A stretch of DNA of 12,674 nt from Pseudolabrys sp. (lineage in GTDB: Bacteria > Pseudomonadota > Alphaproteobacteria > Rhizobiales > Xanthobacteraceae), in contig JAHCKF010000056.1 in assembly GCA_026125925.1 (NCBI GenBank), forward strand, positions 1-12,674, read 5' to 3'. This document shows positions 6,503 through 12,674 of the stretch, one piece after another; positions within the stretch are counted from its first letter, which is position 1; each line of letters opens with the position of its first letter. The position numbers and the translations under genes were made by a program. Under the pieces are notes generated by a model that made no database searches, was not told the DNA's origin, and saw only the letters and a list, made by a program, of their open reading frames with translations.

Positions 6503-6535
6503 GCGGCCCAGGCTCTTGCCAAGAGCCCGGGCCGC
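6503..6535 (-). terminator. Strong hairpin between lipoprotein and HPF genes
   Basis: Two 15-base arms (6503-6517 and 6521-6535) pair at 14 of 15 positions around a GCC loop. No T-run follows on either strand, so it is not a classical intrinsic terminator. It could terminate or attenuate the lipoprotein transcript, or stabilise its 3' end, before the HPF gene. Confidence 0.55.
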
Positions 6536-6549
6536 CTGGATGACGCCGC

Positions 6550-6825
6550 TCAACGGCAGCGCGTGTAGTGACGGCGGCCGTAACGGTCGCGCCAGTAGCA
6601 ACGGCCGGGCCGCGTTTCGTCGGCAATGATGGCACCGGCAGCGGCGCCAATCAGACCGCCCGCGACCGCGGCGCCGGCCGAACGACCGGCGAGCCCGCCG
6701 ATCAGGGCACCGGTGCCCGCGCCGATCAGGGCGCCACCGGCAACGCGATCCTGACGCGCAGTCTCGCAACCCGCCAGGCCCAGGCCGAGCGTGGCCACAA
6801 CGGCCAAAGCAAGTATCTTTCGCAT
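6550..6825 (-). CDS. Glycine-zipper lipoprotein (17 kDa surface antigen-like)
   Basis: 91 residues. The N-terminus is a lipoprotein signal (MRKILALAVVATLGLGLAGC) with lipobox LAGC and the lipidated cysteine at position 20. Residues 29-67 are a glycine zipper of repeated G-x-x-x-G spacing (GGALIGAGTGALIGGLAGRS, continuing AGAAVAGGLIGAAAGAII). The short tail is rich in Cys, Tyr and Arg (CYWRDRYGRRHYTRC). Such proteins sit in the outer membrane/periplasm as small envelope lipoproteins. The start is decided by GAGGAGG seven bases upstream. A relaxed FixK-type site lies 58 bases upstream. It is followed on the same strand by HPF after a hairpin. Confidence 0.85.
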   Translation of the reverse strand: MRKILALAVVATLGLGLAGCETARQDRVAGGALIGAGTGALIGGLAGRSAGAAVAGGLIGAAAGAIIADETRPGRCYWRDRYGRRHYTRCR

Positions 6826-6883
6826 TCCATCGCCTCCTCTGTTGACTTCGGCGACAGCACGCAAATTCCGCGGAACTTCTGCC

Positions 6884-6897
6884 TTGCGCTAGATCAA
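6884..6897. promoter_or_regulatory. Relaxed FixK-type site, TTGC-N6-TCAA
   Basis: TTGCGCTAGATCAA fits the broader FixK2 consensus TTG(A/C)-N6-(T/G)CAA and lies upstream of the lipoprotein gene in the 227-base divergent gap 6826-7052. It is weaker than the three perfect sites, and no good -10 was found at the expected distance. Confidence 0.45.
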
Positions 6898-6984
6898 AGA
6901 AGACGCCGAAACACGAAAAATGGCGCGTTGCACAAGGCCGCCAGCGCAGCCTGACACCATCCGCGCCGCCGATAGCGGGCCAAG

Positions 6985-6998
6985 TTGATCTGGCGCAA
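6985..6998. promoter_or_regulatory. Relaxed FixK-type site, TTGA-N6-GCAA
   Basis: TTGATCTGGCGCAA fits TTG(A/C)-N6-(T/G)CAA and lies 54 bases before the DUF3775 gene's ATG. With the site at 6884 it gives each gene of this divergent pair its own candidate box. Confidence 0.45.
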
Positions 6999-7052
6999 GG
7001 TGCCGGCGGCCGGACGTCGTCAGCATGACGATCACCGATCAGGGAGGCCGCG

Positions 7053-7502
7053 ATGGCTGGGAAACCTCAAACCGTCGAACCGGACAGTGACAAGGTCGAA
7101 CTCACGATCTCGCCCGAGAAGGTCTTCTTCCTTATCGTCAAAGCCCGCGAGTTCGACGTCAAAGACATCGTCACCGAACCCGATCCTGCATCCAATCCTT
7201 CCGATGACATGGAAGCGGCCGTTCTCGAGGACCACAAGGACGACCCGACCGTCGAGGAAATCACCTCTTTCATCAACGCGCTGTCGCAAGACGAGCAGAT
7301 CGACCTCGTCGCGCTGGTGTGGCTGGGGCGCGACGATTACACCGCTGCCGACTGGGTCGACATTCGTGCCGAGGCCGCCCGCGCCTGGAACAAGCGCACC
7401 GCCAGTTATCTTCTCGGCATGCCGATGCTCGGCGACCATCTCGAGGAGGGCCTGTCGCAGCTCGGCTATTCGATCGAAGAGTATGAGATGAACCGGCTGT
7501 AA
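7053..7502 (+). CDS. DUF3775 domain protein
   Basis: 149 residues, similar to alphaproteobacterial DUF3775 proteins, which have no known function. An acidic N-terminal part (LTISPEKVFFLIVKAREFDVKD, then a DMEAAVLEDHKDDPTVEEI stretch) is followed by the characteristic FINALSQDEQIDLVALVWLGRDDY (about 75-98) and a C-terminal helical tail (WNKRTASYLLGMPMLGDHLEEGLSQLGYS). It is soluble, with no signal or membrane segment. AGGGAGG at 7041-7047 gives a strong start. A relaxed FixK-type site is upstream. It converges on the IclR gene with only 8 bases between stop codons. Confidence 0.85.
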   Translation: MAGKPQTVEPDSDKVELTISPEKVFFLIVKAREFDVKDIVTEPDPASNPSDDMEAAVLEDHKDDPTVEEITSFINALSQDEQIDLVALVWLGRDDYTAADWVDIRAEAARAWNKRTASYLLGMPMLGDHLEEGLSQLGYSIEEYEMNRL

Positions 7503-7510
7503 CGGCCCGG

Positions 7511-8383
7511 TCAGCGGCCCTGAAGACGCGCGGCGATGTCGCGCGCGGCCTTGGCGATACAATCGACGACCATCGGCCGTTTGTTCGGCGGCAGCCACGC
7601 GCTGATGAAGGCGGTACTGATGCCGGCCAGCGGATAGCCGGCGCTGTCGGTCACGGCGACGCCGATGCCGCTGACCCCCGACGTGAAGACACCGTCGTGC
7701 GCGGCAAAGCCGCGCTTGCGCGCTTTCGCCAGTTCGCTGTCGAAGTCTGGTTCGTTGAAACCCGGCCGCGCCCGGTAGCGCGGGCGATTGGCTTCGACGA
7801 AGGCCTGCATGTCATCCTCGGGCAGCGCCGCGAGCAACGCCATGCTGCCGGCACCGATGCCGAGCGGCTCGCGGCTGCCGACCTGCAGAACGAGTGTCTG
7901 GATGCCGCGGCTGCTGTCATCGCGGCTGATGCACAGCGAATCCATGCCCGATCGAACCACCAGATAGACCGGCTGCTCGATATCGGCGGCGAGTTTCGCC
8001 AGCGGGACGGTAGCAATGCGTGTCAGCGGTCGCACGGCCAGCGCGCCCGCCCCGAGCGCCAGCATTTCCAGACCAAGGAAGAACCGGCGCGTGGTCACAT
8101 CGCGCTCGATCCAGCCGGCGGCGGCCAGCATCGCCGCCGCCCGATAGAACGTCGGGCGCGCGAGCCCCGTCGTGGCGACCAATTCGCGCAACTCCGCGCC
8201 CGACTCTCCGGCGCGCGCGATGGCGTCGAGAACGGTTCTCGCCCGGGCGAAACTGCCGGCGCCGCTGTCCCGAGGCTTCGGACTTCTCTGCTTTTGTCCG
8301 TTAAATGGACGATCGATCTTGCTGCCCCGGCCGTTCGCTTTTGGCGTCGATTTATGGAGCATTTGAGCCGATTTACTTATCAT
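7511..8383 (-). CDS. IclR-family transcriptional regulator
   Basis: 290 residues from the ATG at 8383. A winged helix-turn-helix occupies about 44-100 (SFARARTVLDAIARAGESGAELRELVATTGLARPTFYRAAAML). An IclR effector-binding domain follows (about 115-285; PVYLVVRSGMDSLCISRD, GSREPLGIGAGSMALLAALP, GVSGIGVAVTDSAGYPLAGISTAF). IclR regulators sense small carbon compounds, often aromatic acids, and control adjacent catabolic genes. The start is uncertain: neither the ATG at 8383 nor the in-frame one at 8362 has a clear ribosome-binding signal, and the first 43 residues are low-complexity and basic. It diverges from the Bug-family gene, so that gene and the hydroxylase are the likely targets. Confidence 0.9.
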   Translation of the reverse strand: MISKSAQMLHKSTPKANGRGSKIDRPFNGQKQRSPKPRDSGAGSFARARTVLDAIARAGESGAELRELVATTGLARPTFYRAAAMLAAAGWIERDVTTRRFFLGLEMLALGAGALAVRPLTRIATVPLAKLAADIEQPVYLVVRSGMDSLCISRDDSSRGIQTLVLQVGSREPLGIGAGSMALLAALPEDDMQAFVEANRPRYRARPGFNEPDFDSELAKARKRGFAAHDGVFTSGVSGIGVAVTDSAGYPLAGISTAFISAWLPPNKRPMVVDCIAKAARDIAARLQGR

Positions 8384-8417
8384 GTTAAGAAACTGCCCAA
8401 CGCGAAACGGGCCGCGG

Positions 8418-8436
8418 GTGTCCGATAGCTGGACAC
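8418..8436. promoter_or_regulatory. Inverted repeat, candidate IclR operator
   Basis: GTGTCC and GGACAC are perfect inverted repeats around 7 bases, in the 112-base gap between the divergent IclR and binding-protein genes. The place fits an operator for autoregulation and target control, but the match to any IclR consensus is unproven. A smaller CTTA-N6-TAAG dyad (8376-8389) overlaps the IclR start. Confidence 0.4.
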
Positions 8437-8495
8437 GTCCTGCGGCCAAACGCAAGCCCCGCGAAGCCATCGCGGGCCGCAACAGGGAGGACGCC

Positions 8496-9494
8496 ATGAC
8501 CGCCACCACACGCCACCGTTCCAGTCTGGCACTGCGAAGCCTCGCTTTCGCAGTACTTACAGCCGTCACCGTCAGCGCCGCCGCTTCTGCCGAGAGTTAT
8601 CCGAGCCGCACCGTGACTATCGTGGTGCCATACGCGCCGGGCGGCGCCAGCGATGTTCTCGGGCGCCTCGTCGCAAAACGACTTCAAGACAAACTCGGCC
8701 AGACTTTCATCGTCGAAAATCGTCCGGGTGCCGGCACGCTGATCGGCGCCGAGCATGTCGCGCGGTCGGCGCCCGACGGCTACACCTTGCTGCTGGCGAC
8801 CAGCACCACGCTGGCGATCAATGCCTCGCTCTACAAGAAGCTGCCATACGATCCGGCCAAGGATTTCACCGCTATCGGCCTCGTCGCCAACGTCCCCTTC
8901 GTTCTGGTGGCGAACCCGTCGCTGAAAGTGAAGTCGATGAAAGATTTCATCGCGCTCGCCAAGTCGGAACCGGGCAAGCTGAACTACGGCTCCGCCGGCA
9001 ACGGTTCGCCGCATCATCTGTTCATGGAACTGCTGAAGAGCATGAGCGGCATCAACGTCACGCACGTGCCTTACAAGGGCAGCGCCCCGGCGATGATGGA
9101 CCTGCTGAGCAACCACGTCTCGGTTATGATTTCGGATCTCGCCCCGGCGCTGTCGCAAATCCGCAGCGGCAAAGTCGTGCCGCTTGGCGTGACGACGGAA
9201 ACGCGGCTCGACGCGCTGCCCGAGGTTCCGACGATCGCCGAGGCCGGCGTGCCGGACTATTCGGCGACCGCGTGGCAAGGCATCGTAGGCCCTGCCGGCA
9301 TGCCTGCCGACGTCGTCAAGAAGCTGAGCGACGAGTTGCGCGCCTTCAGCGCCGATGCCGAGACGAAGGCCGCATTCACCAAGGTTGGCTTGCAGCCGGC
9401 ATCCGATACGCCGTCGGAGTTCGACGCCTACATCAAGAGCGAGATCGGTCGCTGGGCTGGCGTTGTGCGCAGCGCCGGGGCGACGATCAACTGA
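8496..9494 (+). CDS. Bug-family (TctC-type) periplasmic solute-binding protein
   Basis: 332 residues. A Sec signal peptide (1-32, cleavage likely after ASA) is followed by a mature protein typical of the Bug/tripartite tricarboxylate transporter receptor family: YPSRTVTIVVPYAPGGASDVLGRLVA (35-60), VENRPGAGTLIGAEHVA, YGSAGNGSPHHLF and VPYKGSAPAMMDLL. It binds a small carboxylate or aromatic acid in the periplasm. No TctA/TctB membrane genes are present here, as is common for this expanded family, so it is an orphan receptor. AGGGAGG at 8484-8490, five bases before the ATG, fixes the start; the frame is open further upstream but has no better start. Divergent from IclR and followed by an aromatic hydroxylase, it probably recognises that enzyme's substrate or a related compound. 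Confidence 0.93.
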   Translation: MTATTRHRSSLALRSLAFAVLTAVTVSAAASAESYPSRTVTIVVPYAPGGASDVLGRLVAKRLQDKLGQTFIVENRPGAGTLIGAEHVARSAPDGYTLLLATSTTLAINASLYKKLPYDPAKDFTAIGLVANVPFVLVANPSLKVKSMKDFIALAKSEPGKLNYGSAGNGSPHHLFMELLKSMSGINVTHVPYKGSAPAMMDLLSNHVSVMISDLAPALSQIRSGKVVPLGVTTETRLDALPEVPTIAEAGVPDYSATAWQGIVGPAGMPADVVKKLSDELRAFSADAETKAAFTKVGLQPASDTPSEFDAYIKSEIGRWAGVVRSAGATIN

Positions 9495-9503
9495 ACGGCG
9501 GCA

Positions 9504-9537
9504 GCGGCGCGCCATGAGCCGTGCGATGGCGCGCCGC
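9504..9537. terminator. Perfect 12-bp hairpin after the binding-protein gene
   Basis: Arms 9504-9515 and 9526-9537 are perfectly complementary (GCGGCGCGCCAT and its partner) around a 10-base loop. The hairpin starts 9 bases after the Bug-family stop and ends 41 bases before the hydroxylase ATG. It lacks a T-run. It could stabilise the abundant receptor mRNA or partly terminate transcription, lowering hydroxylase expression. Confidence 0.55.
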
Positions 9538-9578
9538 GCCCGACCGACTTGAAGTCCACAACCTTGATCCGAGAAACC

Positions 9579-11267
9579 ATGACTGCCTCAGAACGCGATT
9601 CCACGACATCCGTCCTCATCGTCGGCGCCGGGCCGGTCGGCCTCACGCTCGCGCTGGATCTGGCGTGGCGGGGTATAGACGTCACGGTGGCTGAAATCCG
9701 CGGGCCCGGCGAACCGCCGAGCGTGAAGTGCAACCACGTCGCGGCTCGTTCGATGGAGATCTTCCGGCGTCTCGGCATCGCCCGCATTCTGCGCGACAGC
9801 GGCCTGCCCGAAGACTATCCGAACGACGTGTCGTACCGGACGTCGACCGTCGGTGAAGAGATCACGCGCATTCCGATCCCGTGCCGGCGTGATCGCTACA
9901 CCGCGCAAGGCGGGCCGGATACGTGGTGGCCAACGCCCGAGCCGCCGCATCGCATCAACCAGTTGTTTCTCGAACCCATCCTGTTTGCGCATGCGGCCGC
10001 GCAGCCGAAGATTCGCATTCTCAGCCAGACGCGGATCGACAGCTTCGCGCAGACCACCGACGGCGTCACCGCCGCCGCGGTCGATCTCACAAACGGCGAG
10101 AGCTTTGCCATTCACTGCGCCTACATGATCGGTTGCGACGGCGGCCGCTCCGAGATCCGCCGGCAGATCGGCGCCAAACTCGAAGGCGACGCTGTTGTGC
10201 AGCGCGTGCAATCGACCCTGATCCGCGCGCCGCAGCTTCTCTCGCTGACGAAAGTTCCGCCCGCCTGGGCCTCGTTCACGGTCAATCCGCGCCGCAGCGG
10301 CAACATCTACGCCATCGACGGCCGCGAACTGTGGCTGGTGCACAATTATTTGCGCGAGGAGGAAGCGGATTTCGATTCCGTCGATCGCGACTGGGCGATC
10401 CGCACCATTCTCGGCGTCGGTCCCGACTTCAATTATGACATCGTCAGCAAGGAAGACTGGTTCGGCCGCCGCCTCGTCGCCGATCGCTTCCGCGACCGCC
10501 GCGTCTTCATCTGCGGCGACGCCGCGCACATTTGGGTTCCCTATGCCGGCTACGGCATGAATGCCGGCATCGCCGACGCCGCCAATCTGGCTTGGCTCCT
10601 CGCCGCGCATCTCAGCGGCTGGGCACCGGCCGCTATCCTCGATGCCCACGAAGCCGAGCGTCAGCCGATCACGCAACAGGTCTCGCATTTCGCCATGCGC
10701 CACGCCGAGGAAATGTCGAAGCGGCGGCGCGGTGTGCCTGAGGCCATCGAAGCGCCGGGACCGGAAGGTGATGCGGTGCGCGCGGCGTTCGGCCAGGAAC
10801 TTTACGATCTCAACGTCCAGCAATATTGCTGCGCCGGCCTGAACTTCGGCTACTACTACGATCGTTCGCCATTGGTCGCTTACGACGACGGCGAACCACC
10901 GGCCTATGCCATGGGCAGCTTCGAGCCTTCGACTGTGCCCGGCTGCCGCGCGCCGCATCTCTGGCTCGCGGACGGCTCTTCGCTCTACGACGCACTTGGG
11001 CCTGACTACACGCTGCTGCGCTTCGATCCGGCGGTGGATGTATCGAGCCTCACCGCCGCGGCGAGCGCGCGTCACGTGCCGTTGAGAATCCTTGACCTGC
11101 CGCGCGCGACGGGAGCCGAGGTGTATCGTCACGCGCTGACCCTTGTGCGGCCGGATCAGCACGTCGCCTGGCGCGGCGATGCGGCTCCTGGCGATTCAGA
11201 AAAACTAATCGATCTGATTCGCGGCGCTGCTGGATCGAGCGCCGACTCAGCCTCTGAGGCCGCGTGA
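9579..11267 (+). CDS. Class A FAD-dependent aromatic hydroxylase (PheA/TfdB type)
   Basis: 562 residues. A single-component flavoprotein monooxygenase that would use NAD(P)H and O2 to hydroxylate a phenolic or related ring. Visible motifs: the FAD dinucleotide fold SVLIVGAGPVGLTLALDLAWRG (11-32), the DG motif CDGGRSEIRRQIGA (about 186-199, Asp187) and the GD motif GDAAHIWVPYAGYGMNAGIADAANLAW (313-339, Asp314). The C-terminal 140 or so residues (APHLWLADGSSLYDALGPDYTLLRF onward) resemble the thioredoxin-like domain of the phenol-hydroxylase branch. The start is taken at the ATG at 9579; a TTG at 9549 in the same frame is less likely. The substrate cannot be assigned. No ring-cleavage genes are in the window. 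Confidence 0.9.
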   Translation: MTASERDSTTSVLIVGAGPVGLTLALDLAWRGIDVTVAEIRGPGEPPSVKCNHVAARSMEIFRRLGIARILRDSGLPEDYPNDVSYRTSTVGEEITRIPIPCRRDRYTAQGGPDTWWPTPEPPHRINQLFLEPILFAHAAAQPKIRILSQTRIDSFAQTTDGVTAAAVDLTNGESFAIHCAYMIGCDGGRSEIRRQIGAKLEGDAVVQRVQSTLIRAPQLLSLTKVPPAWASFTVNPRRSGNIYAIDGRELWLVHNYLREEEADFDSVDRDWAIRTILGVGPDFNYDIVSKEDWFGRRLVADRFRDRRVFICGDAAHIWVPYAGYGMNAGIADAANLAWLLAAHLSGWAPAAILDAHEAERQPITQQVSHFAMRHAEEMSKRRRGVPEAIEAPGPEGDAVRAAFGQELYDLNVQQYCCAGLNFGYYYDRSPLVAYDDGEPPAYAMGSFEPSTVPGCRAPHLWLADGSSLYDALGPDYTLLRFDPAVDVSSLTAAASARHVPLRILDLPRATGAEVYRHALTLVRPDQHVAWRGDAAPGDSEKLIDLIRGAAGSSADSASEAA

Positions 11268-11289
11268 CCGGCAGCCCCCTAATTCGACA

Positions 11290-11327
11290 TGTTCGGGGAA
11301 CAAGGGCCGCCGAAGTTCCACTGGAAC
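11290..11327. promoter_or_regulatory. Two tandem palindromes upstream of glgP
   Basis: TGTTCGGGGAACA (11290-11302) and GTTCCACTGGAAC (11315-11327) are each perfect palindromes sharing GTTC/GAAC ends. Their centres are 25 bp apart. A third perfect dyad, ATTTGACAAAT, follows at 11339-11349. The 186-base gap 11268-11453 holds no other gene. These could be operators for glgP or, less likely, RNA hairpins at the end of the hydroxylase transcript. I know of no regulator with this exact pattern. Confidence 0.4.
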
Positions 11328-11453
11328 CCGGCCGCCTCATTTGACAAATTGTGGCCGCGAAGGCGCGCGATAGGGAGGCTTGTCGCCCCGCGCCGCCGGT
11401 TTACGATCGAAGCGCCGGATTTCAGAACCACGCCATTTTTCCGGGTCGCTCGA

Positions 11454-12674
11454 ATGCCGCAACAGGTTCCCAAGATCGCCATGATTGCGAGGCCCGACCA
11501 AGCCACGGTCGAAGCCGCGTTCCGCCAGTCCATCGAACGCAAGCTGACCTACGGTCTCGGCAAGACGTTCGATACCGCGACCGACAACGACTGGTACCAC
11601 GCGACGGCACTGGCGATCCGCGACCGCATCGTCGATGTGTGGATGGCGTCGCGCCAGGCCACGCGTGAACACCGCAAGAAGCGCGTCTACTATCTTTCCA
11701 TCGAATTTCTCATCGGGCGGCTGCTGTTCGACGCCTTGACCAATTTGCGCATGGTGGAGCCGGCGCGCCGCGCGCTGGCCGGCCTCGGCGTCGACCTCGA
11801 ACGTTTGCGCACCGGCGAGCCGGACGCCGCACTCGGTAACGGCGGCCTCGGCCGTCTCGCCGCGTGTTTCATGGACAGCATGTCGGCGCTGCAGATACCC
11901 GCCTTCGGCTACGGCATTCGTTACGAGAACGGCTTATTCGAGCAGCGCATCTTCGACGGCCAGCAACACGAAGTGCCGGAAGACTGGCTGGTCACCGGCA
12001 ATCCGTGGGAGTTCATCCGCGCCGACACGCGCATGCCGATCGGCTTCGGCGGCCGCGTCGACTACGCCGGCGCCGCCGAACCGACCGCGCGCGCCATCTG
12101 GTATCCGGACGAGGTCGTCTTCGCCGTGCCCTATGACACGCCGATCGTCGGCTGGCGCGGCCGTCACGCCAATACGCTGCGGCTTTGGTCGGCGCGCGCC
12201 GCCGACCCCATTCATCTCGACACGTTCAATCGCGGCGACCTGGTCGGCGCCACCGCCGCGCGCGCCCGCGCCGAGGCGATCTCCCGCGTGCTCTATCCCA
12301 ATGACGGCACGCCGGCCGGACAGGAATTGCGGCTACGCCAGGAGTTCTTCTTCACCTCGGCCACCTTGCAGGACCTCATCCGCCGCCACATCGACGAGGT
12401 CGGCTCGGTCGATACCCTGCCCGACCACGCTGCCGTCCAACTCAACGACACGCATCCGGCCATCGCGGTCGCCGAACTGATGCGCATTCTCATCGACGAG
12501 CAGGAAGTGGAGTGGAGCAAGGCGTGGGCGATTACGCGCGCGACATTGAGCTACACCAACCACACGCTGCTGCCGGAAGCGCTGGAAAGCTGGCCGGTGG
12601 ACCTGCTCGGCCGCCTGCTGCCGCGCCATCTGCAGATCATCTACACCATTAACTGGCTGCACCTGCGCAAGCAG
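11454..12674 (+). CDS. glgP: Glycogen/starch phosphorylase, N-terminal half, runs off the right edge
   Basis: 407 residues are visible of an enzyme usually about 800 long. Glycogen phosphorylase releases glucose 1-phosphate from alpha-1,4-glucan ends using phosphate and PLP. The family blocks are clear: RKKRVYYLSIEFLIGRLL (74-91), the active-site glycine loop EPDAALGNGGLGRLAACFMDSM (122-143), AFGYGIRYENGLFEQ, EDWLVTGNPWEF, YDTPIVGWRGRHANTLRLWSA, and LNDTHPAIAVAELMRIL (330-346). The C-terminal PLP-binding domain is outside the window. The start is uncertain: the ATGs at 11454 and 11481 are both in frame and neither has a strong ribosome-binding signal; family alignment from memory allows either. 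It may belong functionally with the low-oxygen block to the left, but no FixK-type box was found before it. Confidence 0.93.
   Translation, partial: MPQQVPKIAMIARPDQATVEAAFRQSIERKLTYGLGKTFDTATDNDWYHATALAIRDRIVDVWMASRQATREHRKKRVYYLSIEFLIGRLLFDALTNLRMVEPARRALAGLGVDLERLRTGEPDAALGNGGLGRLAACFMDSMSALQIPAFGYGIRYENGLFEQRIFDGQQHEVPEDWLVTGNPWEFIRADTRMPIGFGGRVDYAGAAEPTARAIWYPDEVVFAVPYDTPIVGWRGRHANTLRLWSARAADPIHLDTFNRGDLVGATAARARAEAISRVLYPNDGTPAGQELRLRQEFFFTSATLQDLIRRHIDEVGSVDTLPDHAAVQLNDTHPAIAVAELMRILIDEQEVEWSKAWAITRATLSYTNHTLLPEALESWPVDLLGRLLPRHLQIIYTINWLHLRKQ

Noticed and set aside
8385..9515. 376-codon open frame on the minus strand
   Set aside because: Antisense to the Bug-family receptor, which has a signal peptide, a strong ribosome-binding site and family motifs.
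9588..11162. 524-codon open frame on the minus strand
   Set aside because: Antisense to the flavin hydroxylase with its FAD motifs; composition is Arg/His/Asp-rich and no domain is visible.
11341..11354. TTGACAAATTGTGG as a FixK-type site or -35 element for glgP
   Set aside because: The second half-site does not match TCAA/GCAA, and no -10-like hexamer lies 16-18 bases after TTGACA.
11268..11453. General-stress EcfG promoter (GGAAC-N16/17-CGTT) or LexA site around the GTTC/GAAC motifs
   Set aside because: No CGTT follows the GGAAC copies at the needed distance on either strand, and the alphaproteobacterial LexA pattern GTTC-N7-GTTC is not present.
11372..11484. Strong AGGGAGG (11372-11378) before glgP with a TTG one base later opening a 34-codon frame that ends at TGA 11482-11484, overlapping the ATG at 11481
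   Set aside because: The spacing is too short for initiation and the peptide is not recognisable. Kept only as a weak possibility of a leader peptide.

Overview
The window is GC-rich, densely coding bacterial DNA. Gene content and regulatory sites point to an alphaproteobacterium of the order Hyphomicrobiales, in the Bradyrhizobium / Rhodopseudomonas / Xanthobacteraceae neighbourhood. Support comes from FixK/FNR-type boxes in intergenic gaps, a COG2187-type kinase, a COG1926 phosphoribosyltransferase, an HPF domain fused to a cold-shock domain, a DUF3775 protein and an orphan Bug-family binding protein. No tRNA, rRNA, CRISPR array, transposase or integrase was seen. No gene-free stretch exceeds 300 bases; the longest gap is the 227 bases at 6826-7052.

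Left part (1-7502): a probable low-oxygen/stress block. It holds an ADP-forming acetyl-CoA synthetase (minus strand, running off the left edge), a divergent PRPP synthetase, a COG2187 kinase-like gene whose N-terminus is scattered over three reading frames, an alpha/beta hydrolase directly abutting a phosphoribosyltransferase, two small unknown proteins, an HPF/cold-shock ribosome-associated protein, a glycine-zipper lipoprotein and a DUF3775 protein. Five 14-base sites fit TTG(A/C)-N6-(T/G)CAA, and three of them are perfect TTGA-N6-TCAA. All five lie in gaps upstream of these genes (1731, 3888, 5582, 6884, 6985), and at two gaps a -10-like hexamer sits at about the spacing expected for FNR/FixK activation. 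I infer a FixK/FNR-type regulon: ATP from acetyl-CoA by substrate-level phosphorylation, PRPP/nucleotide turnover, ribosome hibernation and envelope change when respiration is limited.

Middle part (7511-11267): an apparently separate catabolic module without FixK-type sites. An IclR regulator diverges from a periplasmic Bug-family solute-binding protein, followed by a class A FAD-dependent aromatic hydroxylase. A 12-bp perfect stem-loop separates the last two genes.

Right part (11454-end): the N-terminal half of a glycogen phosphorylase, preceded by two perfect short palindromes whose centres are 25 bp apart. Functionally it fits the left block (glycogen use when respiration is limited), so the catabolic module may have been inserted between them.

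The points most worth a second look are the repeated FixK-type boxes uniting unrelated-looking genes, the two compensating indels in the kinase gene, the atypical PRPP synthetase next to a phosphoribosyltransferase operon, and the two small unknown proteins within the regulon.
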